The notes under the pieces: generated by a model | Seen by the model: the letters and a program-made list of their open reading frames with translations, nothing else | Told to the model about the DNA's origin: nothing | Databases searched by the model: none | Assembly: GCA_018434685.1 (NCBI GenBank) | Contig: JAHDOV010000013.1 | Span: forward strand, 186,001 to 250,000 | Length of the DNA: 64,000 bases | Direction of reading: 5' to 3' | Source of the DNA: Deltaproteobacteria bacterium | GTDB lineage: Bacteria; Desulfobacterota; Desulfomonilia; UBA1062 | Shown: one piece after another, positions 7,200 through 16,750 of the stretch | Numbering within the stretch: the first letter of the stretch is position 1 | How the letters are laid out: every line of letters starts with the position of its first letter | Made by a program: the position numbers and the translations under genes

Positions 7200-9491
7200 A
7201 TGAAGACGCTGTCACAGATCATCTTTAGACTCCGCCGCGCACTGGTTGTCCTCGTCATCCTCCTGACCATCGTATTCGGCCTGTGCATCAACATGGACCT
7301 GGACAACACCATCAGCGCCTGGTTCGCCGAGGATGATCCGGTCTCGGTCAAATACAACAGCTTCCGCGATACCTTCGAGGGCGCCCGATATATCGTTGTT
7401 GCCGTGAGATCCCAGGATTTCTTTTCCACCGAGGTCCTCACGTATATCAGAGACAAGACCCGGGAACTGAAAAACATCGACCTGGCGAAGAGCGTCCACA
7501 GCCTGGCAAATGCCAACAAAGTGGTGGGCACTGAAGAGGGGGTGGTCATCACGCCCCTCCTGAACGGTCTTGAGGATGGAGACATCGGCGCCATCGAAGA
7601 GTATGCGCTCAATGACGAGCTCTTCAGGGATTACCTGGTATCCCACGACGGTACCCTCAGTGCCATCGTCATAGTCTTTGACGATTTGAAACCCAGGCAG
7701 ATACTGGCTGTCCTGGACCAGGTGGAGGCAATCCTCTCAAAAGACAAACCTGCCGGTGTCGAGACGTTCCTCGCCGGCGGTCTCATGATCAACGACGCCT
7801 TCAACAAGGTGACCGAGCAGAACGAGACCATTCTCCCCATCTTCGGTGTGATCCTCGTGCTGGTCATGACCTATATCCTGTTCCGTTCGATCCCCAAGAA
7901 TCTCATCGTCGTGACGGTGATAGCCATGAGCCTGTGCTGGACGCTCGGTTTCTATTCCCTGATGGGCTATACCTACAACGCGGTCAGCGGCCTGATCATC
8001 CCGTTGATCGTCATTCTCTCCATCGCCAACACGGTGCACATCATCGAATATTACGACGAGGTGCGCAAAGAGAACAACAGGAGAACCTCATACCTCGAGA
8101 CGATCCAGTACATCACCATCCCCTGCTTCATCACGAGCATCACGACCGCGTTCGGGCTCTTATCCCTGTGGGCCAGTCCCATCACCGCAGTACAGCATTT
8201 CGGCATCACCTCTGCGGCAGGCATCATGTTCGCCTTTATCATCTCCATTGTCATCGTTCCGTTCCTGCTCATACTCCTGCCGTCTCACGCACGGGTGCAC
8301 CACCCGCATTGGGGACACATGCTGGCAGGGATTTTCCATATCAGCGAGAGGGGATTCTGGGGCATCCTGCTGGCCACCGTGCTCTGCTTCATCTTTTTCG
8401 GTTACGGCGCCTCGAGGGTCAACATCGAGACCAATGAACTGGAGTGGTTTCCCAAGGACAGCGACGTGTACGTCAATTCCATGATGCTGGATACCTATCT
8501 CGCCGGTGTCGGCACGCTGGAACTGATTCTCGACGGGCAGGAAGATGTTCTCAAGGACCCGGAAATCCTGCACCGGATAGACGATCTTTCCCGGGAGCTC
8601 CGGCAGCTGCCTGGAGTGAAGAAGGTCATCTCCCTGACCAATTACGTCAAGGCGGTCAACCGGGCACTGAACAACAATGACCCGGCAGCCTACACGATTC
8701 CGGATTCACGCGAGCTCATTGCCCAGGAGATTCTCCTGTTCAGTTTTTCGGAGTCGGGCACCGAGGAACTGGAACGGATGGTCAACATGGACTACTCCCG
8801 GGGCAGGATCGCCTTGAAGATCAAGTATGCCGGCTCCCAGGAAACCCGGGCACTCATAGCACAGGTGGAGGAGAAGGCCGCGCACGCATTCTCCGGCACG
8901 GGCGTGAACATCTCGCTGACCGGAAGCTCGCACCTCTTCAGCATGCTCGACAAATACATCGTCGAGAGCCAGATCAAGACGTTCTCCCTGGCCTTCATCC
9001 TCGTCATCGGGATCCTCTTCGTCGTGTTCCGGTCGTTGAAATACGGCCTCCTGTGCGTCCTGCCCAACATCCTGCCCATCACCATGATCATCGGGATCAT
9101 GGGCTGGACGGGAATCAACCTGAACGTTGGAACGGTCATGATCGCCTCGGTCGCACTGGGCATCTGTGCCGACGACACCATTCACTTCCTCTCCCGGTTC
9201 AGGAAGGAGTTCTCTCACAAAGACCAGCCGCTCAATGTTGCCCTGAGAAAAACCATGATCTATGTGGGCAGGGCCGTGATCTTTACCTCACTCATCAGCA
9301 TCGGGGGGTTTTCCATCGTGGTCATCTCCGACTTCCAGCCCTCCCGGGATTTCGGGCTCCTGCTCTCGCTGACGCTCCTCCTTGCGCTCCTGTGCGATCT
9401 GTTTGTCCTTCCGGCAAGCATGATGGCAGTAAAGAGGTTCTTCGTAAAAAAACGCCTGCCGGAGGCCACGACCCCTCAACAGCCCACCTGA
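7200..9491 (+). CDS. RND-superfamily exporter, MMPL type
   Basis: A 763-residue polytopic protein with the two-fold RND layout: one N-terminal helix (about 10-30), a large exoplasmic loop, a first block of five or six helices (about 220-400), a second loop, and a final block (about 610-750). Motifs include NAVSGLIIPLIVILSIANTVH in the first block and GICADDTIHFLSRFRKE in the second; the Asp pair in the membrane is typical of proton-relay positions. Hydrophobe/lipid transport proteins (MmpL, HpnN-like) share this architecture. No membrane-fusion or outer-membrane partner is adjacent. The start at 7200 is chosen because it begins MKTLSQIIFRLRRA directly before the first helix. Confidence 0.88.
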   Translation: MKTLSQIIFRLRRALVVLVILLTIVFGLCINMDLDNTISAWFAEDDPVSVKYNSFRDTFEGARYIVVAVRSQDFFSTEVLTYIRDKTRELKNIDLAKSVHSLANANKVVGTEEGVVITPLLNGLEDGDIGAIEEYALNDELFRDYLVSHDGTLSAIVIVFDDLKPRQILAVLDQVEAILSKDKPAGVETFLAGGLMINDAFNKVTEQNETILPIFGVILVLVMTYILFRSIPKNLIVVTVIAMSLCWTLGFYSLMGYTYNAVSGLIIPLIVILSIANTVHIIEYYDEVRKENNRRTSYLETIQYITIPCFITSITTAFGLLSLWASPITAVQHFGITSAAGIMFAFIISIVIVPFLLILLPSHARVHHPHWGHMLAGIFHISERGFWGILLATVLCFIFFGYGASRVNIETNELEWFPKDSDVYVNSMMLDTYLAGVGTLELILDGQEDVLKDPEILHRIDDLSRELRQLPGVKKVISLTNYVKAVNRALNNNDPAAYTIPDSRELIAQEILLFSFSESGTEELERMVNMDYSRGRIALKIKYAGSQETRALIAQVEEKAAHAFSGTGVNISLTGSSHLFSMLDKYIVESQIKTFSLAFILVIGILFVVFRSLKYGLLCVLPNILPITMIIGIMGWTGINLNVGTVMIASVALGICADDTIHFLSRFRKEFSHKDQPLNVALRKTMIYVGRAVIFTSLISIGGFSIVVISDFQPSRDFGLLLSLTLLLALLCDLFVLPASMMAVKRFFVKKRLPEATTPQQPT

Positions 9492-9536
9492 ACGGAAACC
9501 CCCGTGTCATGGTCGGTGCGGATCATTATCCGGGGA

Positions 9537-9564
9537 TTGACACTGCTTTTCTCGATTGTATCCT
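9537..9564 (+). promoter_or_regulatory. Candidate sigma-70 promoter for the hybrid kinase gene
   Basis: TTGACA (9537-9542), a perfect -35 hexamer, and TATCCT (9559-9564) are separated by 16 bases. The kinase ATG is at 9602, just downstream. Confidence 0.55.
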
Positions 9565-9601
9565 TTACCGTAAGAAACCGTTACGGAACAGGAGTCGATC
9601 C

Positions 9602-12097
9602 ATGCCGCACACCACCCTCGATGATCTGCAGAAACGCATCAGAGAACTCGAGCAGGACAACAGGATCCTCTCTCATGACATAACGGCCCACAAACAGATC
9701 GAGGATCTTCTCCGTTTCCAGAGGGATCTCGGCATCTACCTGAGCACCTCGAGAGACCTCCAGCAGACCTTGACCCATGTCCTGGAAAGCATCTGCGGTA
9801 TCGAGGGCATCGACGCCGCAGGCATATACCTCATCGACGATTTCACCGGGTGCATGGACCTCGCCGCTCATAAAGGTTTCAGCAGCGAACTCGCCGGGCA
9901 GCTTTCCCACTATGAAGCCGGTTCGCCCCAGGTCAGAGAAGTCATGGAGGGGACACCTGTCTACCGCGACTGTTCCGACACAGTGACCCACACCGGGGAT
10001 CCGGCTCGCCGGTTCGAGTTCAAGGCAATGGCAATCATCCCCATCAGGTCCGAGGACAGGACCATCGGCTCGCTGTTCCTAGTTTCCTTCAGCCTCGATG
10101 CTGTTCAGATCAACGTCCGCATAGCCCTCGAGACCATCACGGCCCGCATGGGCGGGGTAATCGTCCGCATCAAGGCCGAAGACACGCTCAAGAGATACGA
10201 ACTCATCCTGTCCACAGTGCATGACTTCATATCGTTTATCGATACCGGCTACATCTACCGTGCAGTGAATAAAACATACCTCCTGGCCTTTCAGAAACCT
10301 CGCGAGGAGATCATCGGCAAGAGCGTTGCCGATCTCTTCGGGGAAGAGGTCTTCAGGAACAGGATACAGAAACAGATCGACTCTGCCCTGGGGGGAAAAG
10401 AGACCCACTATGAAGAGCGTTTTGATTATCCTGCGTGGCCGGGGCGCTGGATGAGCCTGAGCTACTACCCCTACCGCGAGAAGGACGGCTCCATAAGCGG
10501 GATAGCCGTTATTGCCCGGGACATAACCGAGAGGAAGAAAGCGGAGAAAAGGCTCATGGAGAGCGAAGTGCAATACCGGCATCTCTTCGAATATGCCAAC
10601 GATGCCATCCTCATAATCAAAGACCTGCTTATCGTTGACTGCAACAGGAAGAGCATGGAGACCTTCGGGTGCACAAGAGAGGACATGATCAGCCGGCATC
10701 TGGCCGGATTCCTGCCCCTGCTCCAGCCTGACGGGGAAAAGTCCCTGGACAGGTGGGCAAGGCTGCAGCAGAGGGTCCTCTACGATAAGCCACAGATATT
10801 CGAATGGGTTTTTCAGCGCTGCCCTGGGGAAGTATTTGATGCAGAAGTGGGCATCAACCATATAGAACTCAAAGGCCAGCATTATATCCAGGCAATTATC
10901 CGCGACATCACCCAGCGCAAGCGCAGGGAGGAAGAACACATCAAGGTCAGCAAGCTCGAGTCCATCGGCATTCTTGCCGGGGGGATCGCCCATGATTTCA
11001 ACAATATTCTCGCGACGATCCTGGGCAATATCGAACTCGCCCAGACCTTCGTCCAGGACCGGGACAAGCCCTATACCAGGTTGTCCAGGGCCATAGAGGC
11101 CTGTAACCGGGCGAGAGACCTCACGATGCATTTCCTCACGCTGTCCAAGGGAGGCACCCCGCTCAAGAAAACCGGGCCCATCACTCCTCTGATCAGAGAA
11201 TCGACCGGCCTTGCCCTGTCCGGATCGAATATCAGGTGCGAGATCACCCTGCCGGATGACCTCTGGCTGGTCGAGTTCGACGAGAGCCAGCTCCTCCATG
11301 CTATCGACAATATCCTGGTGAATGCCCGGGAGGCCATGCCGAAAGGCGGAACCATCACCATATCCGCCGAGAACATCGTCCATCAGTCCGGCACCTTCAT
11401 TGCGGGCGCTGCCGTACCGGAAGGTCGCTATCTTCGAATAGCCATAACCGATTCGGGCCCGGGAATCCCGGAAGACATCCGGACAAAGATATTCGACCCT
11501 TACTTCTCGACAAAGGAGATGGGCGCACAAAAGGGCATGGGTTTAGGGCTCACCACCGCCTATTCCATCATCAAGAAACACGGCGGGTATCTCTTCATGG
11601 ATTCACAGCTGAACGTGGGCACAACGTTTTATATCCTGCTGCCTGCCATCAGGAAGAGCCCGGCCGAGCACGCCCCGGGCGAGGCAACCTTCTCTCCCGG
11701 CGGGAAAAGGATCCTCCTCATGGACGACGAGGAAATGATCCGGGATACGGTCTCGCATATGCTCCATGAGCTGGGTTATGACGTGGAAACCTCCCGCAAC
11801 GGCGAAGAGGCCGTGGAACGATACATTCTTGCGAGAAAGGCAGGGCTCGGTTTTGACGCAGTGATCCTCGATCTTACGGTCCGCGGCGGCATGGGCGGCG
11901 CGCACACCATGGAACAGCTGAAAAAAATCGATCCGAAGGCAACGGGCATCATCTCAAGCGGGTATTCGGATGATACGGTCATGATCAATTTCGAGAAGTA
12001 CGGCTTCAGCGCAGTCATGGTGAAACCCTTCAGCATGGCTGAACTGTCCGATACCCTGCAGAAGATATTGACTCCCCGGATAAGGATCGGGGAGTGA
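9602..12097 (+). CDS. Hybrid sensor histidine kinase: GAF-PAS-PAS-HisKA-HATPase-REC
   Basis: An 831-residue, soluble-looking sensor kinase. In order: a short coiled coil (1-40), a GAF domain (about 45-190), two PAS domains (about 195-315 and 325-440, each ending in a PAC-like ITERKK or ITQRKR), the HisKA H-box GGIAHDFNNILATILGN with the phosphoacceptor His near residue 460, the HATPase N-box NARE and G-boxes DSGPGIPED and GMGLGLTTA, then a C-terminal receiver (about 705-831) with the Asp in VILDLTVRG and the Lys in VKPFS. No membrane segment is visible, so a cytoplasmic signal is likely. The ATG at 9602 follows AGGAG. The final phosphotransfer partner is not nearby. Confidence 0.92.
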   Translation: MPHTTLDDLQKRIRELEQDNRILSHDITAHKQIEDLLRFQRDLGIYLSTSRDLQQTLTHVLESICGIEGIDAAGIYLIDDFTGCMDLAAHKGFSSELAGQLSHYEAGSPQVREVMEGTPVYRDCSDTVTHTGDPARRFEFKAMAIIPIRSEDRTIGSLFLVSFSLDAVQINVRIALETITARMGGVIVRIKAEDTLKRYELILSTVHDFISFIDTGYIYRAVNKTYLLAFQKPREEIIGKSVADLFGEEVFRNRIQKQIDSALGGKETHYEERFDYPAWPGRWMSLSYYPYREKDGSISGIAVIARDITERKKAEKRLMESEVQYRHLFEYANDAILIIKDLLIVDCNRKSMETFGCTREDMISRHLAGFLPLLQPDGEKSLDRWARLQQRVLYDKPQIFEWVFQRCPGEVFDAEVGINHIELKGQHYIQAIIRDITQRKRREEEHIKVSKLESIGILAGGIAHDFNNILATILGNIELAQTFVQDRDKPYTRLSRAIEACNRARDLTMHFLTLSKGGTPLKKTGPITPLIRESTGLALSGSNIRCEITLPDDLWLVEFDESQLLHAIDNILVNAREAMPKGGTITISAENIVHQSGTFIAGAAVPEGRYLRIAITDSGPGIPEDIRTKIFDPYFSTKEMGAQKGMGLGLTTAYSIIKKHGGYLFMDSQLNVGTTFYILLPAIRKSPAEHAPGEATFSPGGKRILLMDDEEMIRDTVSHMLHELGYDVETSRNGEEAVERYILARKAGLGFDAVILDLTVRGGMGGAHTMEQLKKIDPKATGIISSGYSDDTVMINFEKYGFSAVMVKPFSMAELSDTLQKILTPRIRIGE

Positions 12098-12137
12098 ACC
12101 GGGTGAAGCCGCCCCTGCAGGCCGGCTATGAGGTAGG

Positions 12138-13085
12138 CTAAACCCTGTCCGAACAGCGCCTGGCGTCCCTATAGGACCGCACGAGGACGAAGAGCCACAC
12201 GGCTGCTGCTGCGGCCACGACCCGGGGGACGAGAATCCAGAACAGCGAGGCGCCTATGGCAACGAACAGGAGCGTATCTTCGATGAGCGAATGGCTTATC
12301 CCGAGCGACAGGTTCAGTCGAATCATTTCATCATGATCCATGTGGCCTGCCTTGGACTCGGCTATGATCACCCCGGACCCGTAGGCAAGCCCGAAGACAA
12401 TGCCTGCCATCCACATGAAGGCGCTCTTGACCGGCAGGGCGTTTATCCGGGTGAACGGGCGAAGCATGCTCACTACCGGGGTAAAGAGGCCGAAGTGCCT
12501 CATGAGGTCTATCATCATGGTCAGAGCCAGCACGATCAGGATCACCTTGAAGGTGAGCACGGATGTCTGGCCGAACCAGTTGCCCAGCATCTCCATGAAG
12601 GTCAGCGCCTGGTCCGGGACGATACTGCTGTGGGTCCACTGCTGAGCCTTCAGCGATTCCGGGAGCACAACGCTCAGGCAGAGCCCCATCGAAGCGGCAG
12701 CAGCGATACGGAAAGCCGTCATCTTCACTCCGGACACCCCTGTCTTGGACTGTACCGCAGACTCGACAATGAGATTGTGGCAGATCAGCATCATGACCGC
12801 GATGATATTGATGCTCCAGAGGTCGAGCGGCATGGTCCCCATCACTGCGATACCGGCGTAGATATTTATGAGAGCCCCCACGATCAGGGCCATCGACGCC
12901 TCGGGAGGGAGGGAGAACACCGCCATGACCGGCGCCAGTATCCAGTTGAGATGCTCGAGCAGGCCCGTAAACTGCAGCATGGTCATGCCGAAAGAGACAG
13001 GGACCATGATAATCAGGATTGACCAGGCAGCCCCCAGACCCTTCCTGCAGGAACCGGCGGCAACCCTCATTAATTCTTGAGCCAT
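12138..13085 (-). CDS. Nucleoside-recognition (Gate) domain membrane protein
   Basis: A 315-residue polytopic protein with about eight hydrophobic segments. GSCRKGLGAAWSILIIMVP and the later mirror region LTFKVILIVLALTMMIDLMRHFG are typical of the two Gate-domain halves found in SpmA/SpmB/YjiH and nucleoside-recognition proteins. HNLIVESAVQSKTG and HSLIEDTLLFVAIGA are the conserved polar segments in mid-membrane. The family is named for similarity to nucleoside transporters, but its substrates are mostly unknown. It is isolated, converging with the kinase gene (40 bases apart). Confidence 0.82.
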   Translation of the reverse strand: MAQELMRVAAGSCRKGLGAAWSILIIMVPVSFGMTMLQFTGLLEHLNWILAPVMAVFSLPPEASMALIVGALINIYAGIAVMGTMPLDLWSINIIAVMMLICHNLIVESAVQSKTGVSGVKMTAFRIAAAASMGLCLSVVLPESLKAQQWTHSSIVPDQALTFMEMLGNWFGQTSVLTFKVILIVLALTMMIDLMRHFGLFTPVVSMLRPFTRINALPVKSAFMWMAGIVFGLAYGSGVIIAESKAGHMDHDEMIRLNLSLGISHSLIEDTLLFVAIGASLFWILVPRVVAAAAAVWLFVLVRSYRDARRCSDRV

Positions 13086-13269
13086 GCATGCAGATAACCA
13101 TATTCTAAAAAAAATACCAGCACGATCTATGGGGAATGATAAATTTCAAAGAAGGTGAGGCAGGGCACAAGACACTTGGTCAGGATACGCTTCATCGGCG
13201 ACCCTGACCAGACACATGTTCCGCTTACGGGACAGGAGGTCTCTTCCCGGCCTCGATGTCGGTGCCGGG

Positions 13270-14904
13270 TCAGACCGTCCGGTGGTCGCGGCCCGTCTTG
13301 TAGAGGTAGTATTCGTAATCCCCTTCGTAGATGCGCATCTCGCCGTGGTCGATCTCGAAGACGCGGTTCACCAGCGACCGAAGAAAGTGGCGGTCGTGGC
13401 TGACCATGACCACGGTACCGGTGAAATCCTGCAGGGCTTCCAGCAGGATCCCCCTGGTCTGGATGTCGAGGTGGTTGGTCGGCTCGTCGAGGATCAGGAC
13501 ATTGACCGGGCGTGCCATCAGGGTGGCCAGCACCACCCTGCTCTTCTCACCGCCGGAGAGCTTGTCGATGCGCTTGTCGATGTCGTCACCCTGGAACAGG
13601 AAGGCGGCGCAGAGGTTGCGCACCACGCCGATGGTGGCATTGGGCATGGCATCCTGCATCGTCTCCATGACGGTCTTTCTCGGGTCGAGGAGATCCATGG
13701 AGTGCTGGCTGAAGTAGCCCAGGTTGACGTTCGCCCCCACGGCAACACTGCCGGTTGTAGGTTCGGTCTCACCGCAGAGCACCTTGAGGAAGGTAGACTT
13801 GCCGGCGCCGTTGACGCCGACCACGGCGATCTTGTCCTGGCGTCGGATCATGCCGGTAACCCCGCCGAACACGGATTTCTCACCGCCGTCTGCACGCGGC
13901 CACGTCTTGCCGAGATTCTCCAGTTTGAACACGTCGTCCCCGCTGCGCGGCGGCTGTGTGAAAGCGAACCTGACGGTCTTCTGCTCGGGCGGCAGCTCGA
14001 TGCGCTCGATCTTTTCCAGTTTCTTCACACGCGACTGCACCTGGGATCCATGAGAGGCGCGGGCAGCGAACCGGGCGATGAATTCCTCTTCCTTGGCAAG
14101 CATCTCCTGCTGGCGGCGGTAGCTCGCAGCGAGCTGTTCGCGGCGGACTTCCCGCTCGCGCAGGTAGAAATCATAGTTGCCGCTGTAGGTGGTGACGGTC
14201 CTGTTCGCCACCTCGATGATGCGGCCGACAACGCGGTTCATGAAGTCGCGGTCGTGGCAGGTCATGAGCAGTGCACCCTTGTAGTCGCTCGCAATCCATT
14301 CCTCGAGCCAGATGATCGATTCCACGTCGAGGTGGTTTGTCGGTTCGTCGAGCAGGAGCACGTCGGGATTCAGGGTGAGGATCTTAGCCAGGGCAATGCG
14401 CATCTTCCATCCGCCGCTGAATGTTTCCACCGGGAGGTCATACTCTCCCGGTCCGATGCCGAGCCCGGTCAGCACGGTCTGCGCACGGCTTTCCAGGTCG
14501 TAGCCCCCGCGGTGCTCGAACTCGGCCTGGGCATCGCCGTAGCGCTCGAGGAGCCCTGCCATCCCGTCATCGTCCAGGGACTCGCACATGGCGGCCTCCA
14601 TCTCCCTGATCCGCTCTGCGAGCTGCATCACCGTGGCAGAGGCCGACATCACCTCCTGCAGCGCAGAACGGCCCGACATATCGCCCACGTCCTGGGAGAA
14701 GTAGCCGACCACGGTCTTTTTCGCCTTCGTGATCTCGCCGGCATCACACTCTTCCTCTCCCATGATCAGGCGGAAGATGCTCGTCTTGCCGGCGCCGTTG
14801 GGGCCGACGAGGCCGTTCCGGGTACCGGGAAGGATCTGCAGGCTGGCATCCTTGAACAGGACCTGCGAGCCATACTGTTTGCTGATATTCGTCAGGTGAA
14901 TCAT
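13270..14904 (-). CDS. ABC-F family ATPase (translation factor type)
   Basis: A 544-residue soluble protein with two ABC domains and no membrane segment. Walker A motifs are GPNGAGKTS (about 35) and GVNGAGKST (about 345); signatures are FSGGWKMRIALAKIL and LSGGEKSRVVLATLM; Walker B motifs are LLLDEPTNHLDVES and LILDEPTNHLDIQT. The basic coiled-coil linker (about 230-300: REREVRREQLAASYRRQQEM) is the ribosome-contacting P-site region of EttA/Uup/YkpA-type proteins. The start at 14904 (MIHLTNISKQYG) is chosen over a longer frame from 15159 because homologues begin at this strand and GGAG lies eight bases before the ATG. Subfamily assignment is uncertain. Confidence 0.92.
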   Translation of the reverse strand: MIHLTNISKQYGSQVLFKDASLQILPGTRNGLVGPNGAGKTSIFRLIMGEEECDAGEITKAKKTVVGYFSQDVGDMSGRSALQEVMSASATVMQLAERIREMEAAMCESLDDDGMAGLLERYGDAQAEFEHRGGYDLESRAQTVLTGLGIGPGEYDLPVETFSGGWKMRIALAKILTLNPDVLLLDEPTNHLDVESIIWLEEWIASDYKGALLMTCHDRDFMNRVVGRIIEVANRTVTTYSGNYDFYLREREVRREQLAASYRRQQEMLAKEEEFIARFAARASHGSQVQSRVKKLEKIERIELPPEQKTVRFAFTQPPRSGDDVFKLENLGKTWPRADGGEKSVFGGVTGMIRRQDKIAVVGVNGAGKSTFLKVLCGETEPTTGSVAVGANVNLGYFSQHSMDLLDPRKTVMETMQDAMPNATIGVVRNLCAAFLFQGDDIDKRIDKLSGGEKSRVVLATLMARPVNVLILDEPTNHLDIQTRGILLEALQDFTGTVVMVSHDRHFLRSLVNRVFEIDHGEMRIYEGDYEYYLYKTGRDHRTV

Positions 14905-15134
14905 GTCGCACACTCCATGGAAAGTGCCGCACAGGTACCATGGAGGGGGTGTCTCTGCAAGGAAATTCAGGATCGTGCCTGTCGAGGCTGCGACGGTATC
15001 CGCCAGCGGCTGGGACGAAGCTTGTGGCATACATTTCACGCAGTGACGGCATCCAGACCAGGCAGGACAGCAGACGCCGGACAGCTCGCTCCGCTCTGGG
15101 CCAGGGCTGTGGCACCACCCCCTGTCTGGAACAG

Positions 15135-15175
15135 AAAACGGCTGCCGGGGTGAAACCATCCCCGGCAGCCGTTTT
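15135..15175 (-). terminator. Rho-independent terminator of the OmpA-family gene
   Basis: A perfect 16-base stem is formed by 15135-15150 and 15160-15175 around a nine-base loop. On the minus strand the stem ends in TTTT. It lies 28 bases past the stop codon of the OmpA gene and before the ABC-F gene, so it should separate the two units. Confidence 0.85.
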
Positions 15176-15202
15176 CATGTATTGTTTCCGGAACCACTCT
15201 GC

Positions 15203-16393
15203 CTAGGGAACCGGTACGAATTCCACCCTTCGGTTCAAGGCCCGTCCCTGGCTGGTATCGTTTGACGTCATGGGATCGGACATCCCGTATCCCTGTGCGG
15301 AAAGCCGCCCGGGGTCGACCCCCTTGCCGACGAGGTAGTCCATGACAGCCCCGGCCCTCTTCTCGGACAGCATCTGGTTGAAATCCTTTGGCCCGACATT
15401 ATCGGTATGGCCCCGTATCTCGAGCTTCAGATCCGGGTTGCTCTCGAGGAAGGCCATCACCTCATCCATCGCCGGGTATGCACTTCCCTTCAGCGTTGCC
15501 TTACCGAAATCGAACTGGATGTTCCTGAAGATGTAGGCTCCGCGCTCGGTGACCTCAGCTCCCTTTGGCTCGGCCTTGGGGCAGCCGTTTTCATCAACGA
15601 CAAGGCCACGGGGCGTGTCGGGACACTTGTCGAGATAGTCGGGGACACCGTCGCCGTCACTGTCCTTCGGACACCCATCGGCATCGACTGCAGCACCCGA
15701 AGGGGTGTCAGGGCATTTGTCGAGATAGTCGGGGACACCGTCCCCGTCGCTGTCGAGCGGACACCCGGAACTGTCCACGGCAACCCCTCGCGGGGTATCC
15801 GGGCACTTGTCGAATTCATCGAATACACCGTCCCCGTCGCTGTCGACCTTTTTCTTCTCTCCTCCGAAGGAAAAGAGCAGGCCCAGCGTATAGAGCAGGT
15901 TGTTGTTCGTGTCATTAAAGGAGATGATGTGACGCACATCTGCGCGCAAAGCCACGGACTCACCCAGGAAATATTTCAGCCCGGCACCGTAGTTCGCCAG
16001 GAAGTACGCATCGTTGCTGACACCCGGCCTGTCATAATCATAGTTGATGCCCCCTGCGCCCAGTGCCACATACGGCACCAGCCTGTTTTCCGGAATGAAA
16101 TGATACAGTGCGTCGAGATGATACACGTAGGCAGCGACATCTTCATCGCCGTTGTCTTCTGTGTCCACGTAGTTGAACTGCCCCTCGATGCCCCAGTGCG
16201 CGGTTGCATTATACCCGAGAACCAGGCCGTACGTTCTTGCCGCATCAAGATCCTGGTCGGGGTCGAACGTGTACCCGCCGTAAAAGAGCGTCACACCCAA
16301 AGCGCCGGATTTATTTTCCGCCGCTGCATTCCCTGGCAGAAAGATTGCGAGCAGGGCCAGCGAAAGTATTATTGGTTTTATTAAGCGGTTCAT
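15203..16393 (-). CDS. OmpA-family outer-membrane protein with thrombospondin type-3 repeats
   Basis: A 396-residue envelope protein. It begins with a signal peptide (1-25, ending NAAA), followed by an eight-strand OmpA-like barrel region to about residue 200 (alternating segments such as GVTLFYGGYTFD and WGIEGQFNYVDTE). Next come three calcium-binding-type repeats built on DSDGDGV-x-D-x2-DKCPDTP-x-G (about 205-290), and a C-terminal peptidoglycan-binding OmpA domain (about 300-396) with LEIRGHTDNVGPKDFNQMLSEKRA. The start at 16393 is fixed by AAAGGAGGAACAAG immediately upstream. It anchors outer membrane to cell wall. It is monocistronic and terminated by the hairpin at 15135-15175. Confidence 0.93.
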   Translation of the reverse strand: MNRLIKPIILSLALLAIFLPGNAAAENKSGALGVTLFYGGYTFDPDQDLDAARTYGLVLGYNATAHWGIEGQFNYVDTEDNGDEDVAAYVYHLDALYHFIPENRLVPYVALGAGGINYDYDRPGVSNDAYFLANYGAGLKYFLGESVALRADVRHIISFNDTNNNLLYTLGLLFSFGGEKKKVDSDGDGVFDEFDKCPDTPRGVAVDSSGCPLDSDGDGVPDYLDKCPDTPSGAAVDADGCPKDSDGDGVPDYLDKCPDTPRGLVVDENGCPKAEPKGAEVTERGAYIFRNIQFDFGKATLKGSAYPAMDEVMAFLESNPDLKLEIRGHTDNVGPKDFNQMLSEKRAGAVMDYLVGKGVDPGRLSAQGYGMSDPMTSNDTSQGRALNRRVEFVPVP

Positions 16394-16750
16394 CTTGTTC
16401 CTCCTTTGCCCATTGGCTAAAAGTATAACGACTAAAACTAATGGGGCTGCCTGAGAAATCAAGTATGGTTCGAGTGTTTATTTCAAGAATGATGCAGGGA
16501 ATCTAAAGCGGGATCTTCGACACCAGTCCGCAGGGTCATCCACCTTGATCATCCCCTCGCGTTGTCATGAATTACCGAATTTGACCTTGCAATCCGCCGG
16601 TGTTTTATTCTAGAACCGAGACCCAATGGAAACCGAACACCCCTCAAGGACGGGCGCTGCAGTTTCTTGCCAGCGCCGAATGCTTCCCGGGGGAAACTCT
16701 TCCCGCCATCCTTCACCCCCGGCAGGAAGACAACCGGTGAAAGGAACCCT
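16394..16750. other. Divergent intergenic region
   Basis: This stretch separates the OmpA-family gene (-) and the phosphoribosyltransferase-like gene (+). A weak plus-strand promoter is possible at TTGACC (16581-16586) with TTTATT or TATTCT 17-19 bases on. No coding frame with support is seen. Confidence 0.4.

Noticed and set aside
10079-11530. 483-codon antisense frame in the hybrid kinase gene
   Set aside because: The plus-strand kinase domains are continuous through the region.
13216-15153. Very long antisense open frame across the ABC-F gene
   Set aside because: The minus-strand ABC-F protein explains the sequence with full motif conservation; the antisense frame is a high-GC shadow with no family features.
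16334-16348. TGGCAGAAAGATTGC, a fair -24/-12 match on the plus strand
   Set aside because: It falls inside the signal-peptide coding region of the OmpA-family gene, in antisense orientation, and no plus-strand gene follows at the right distance.
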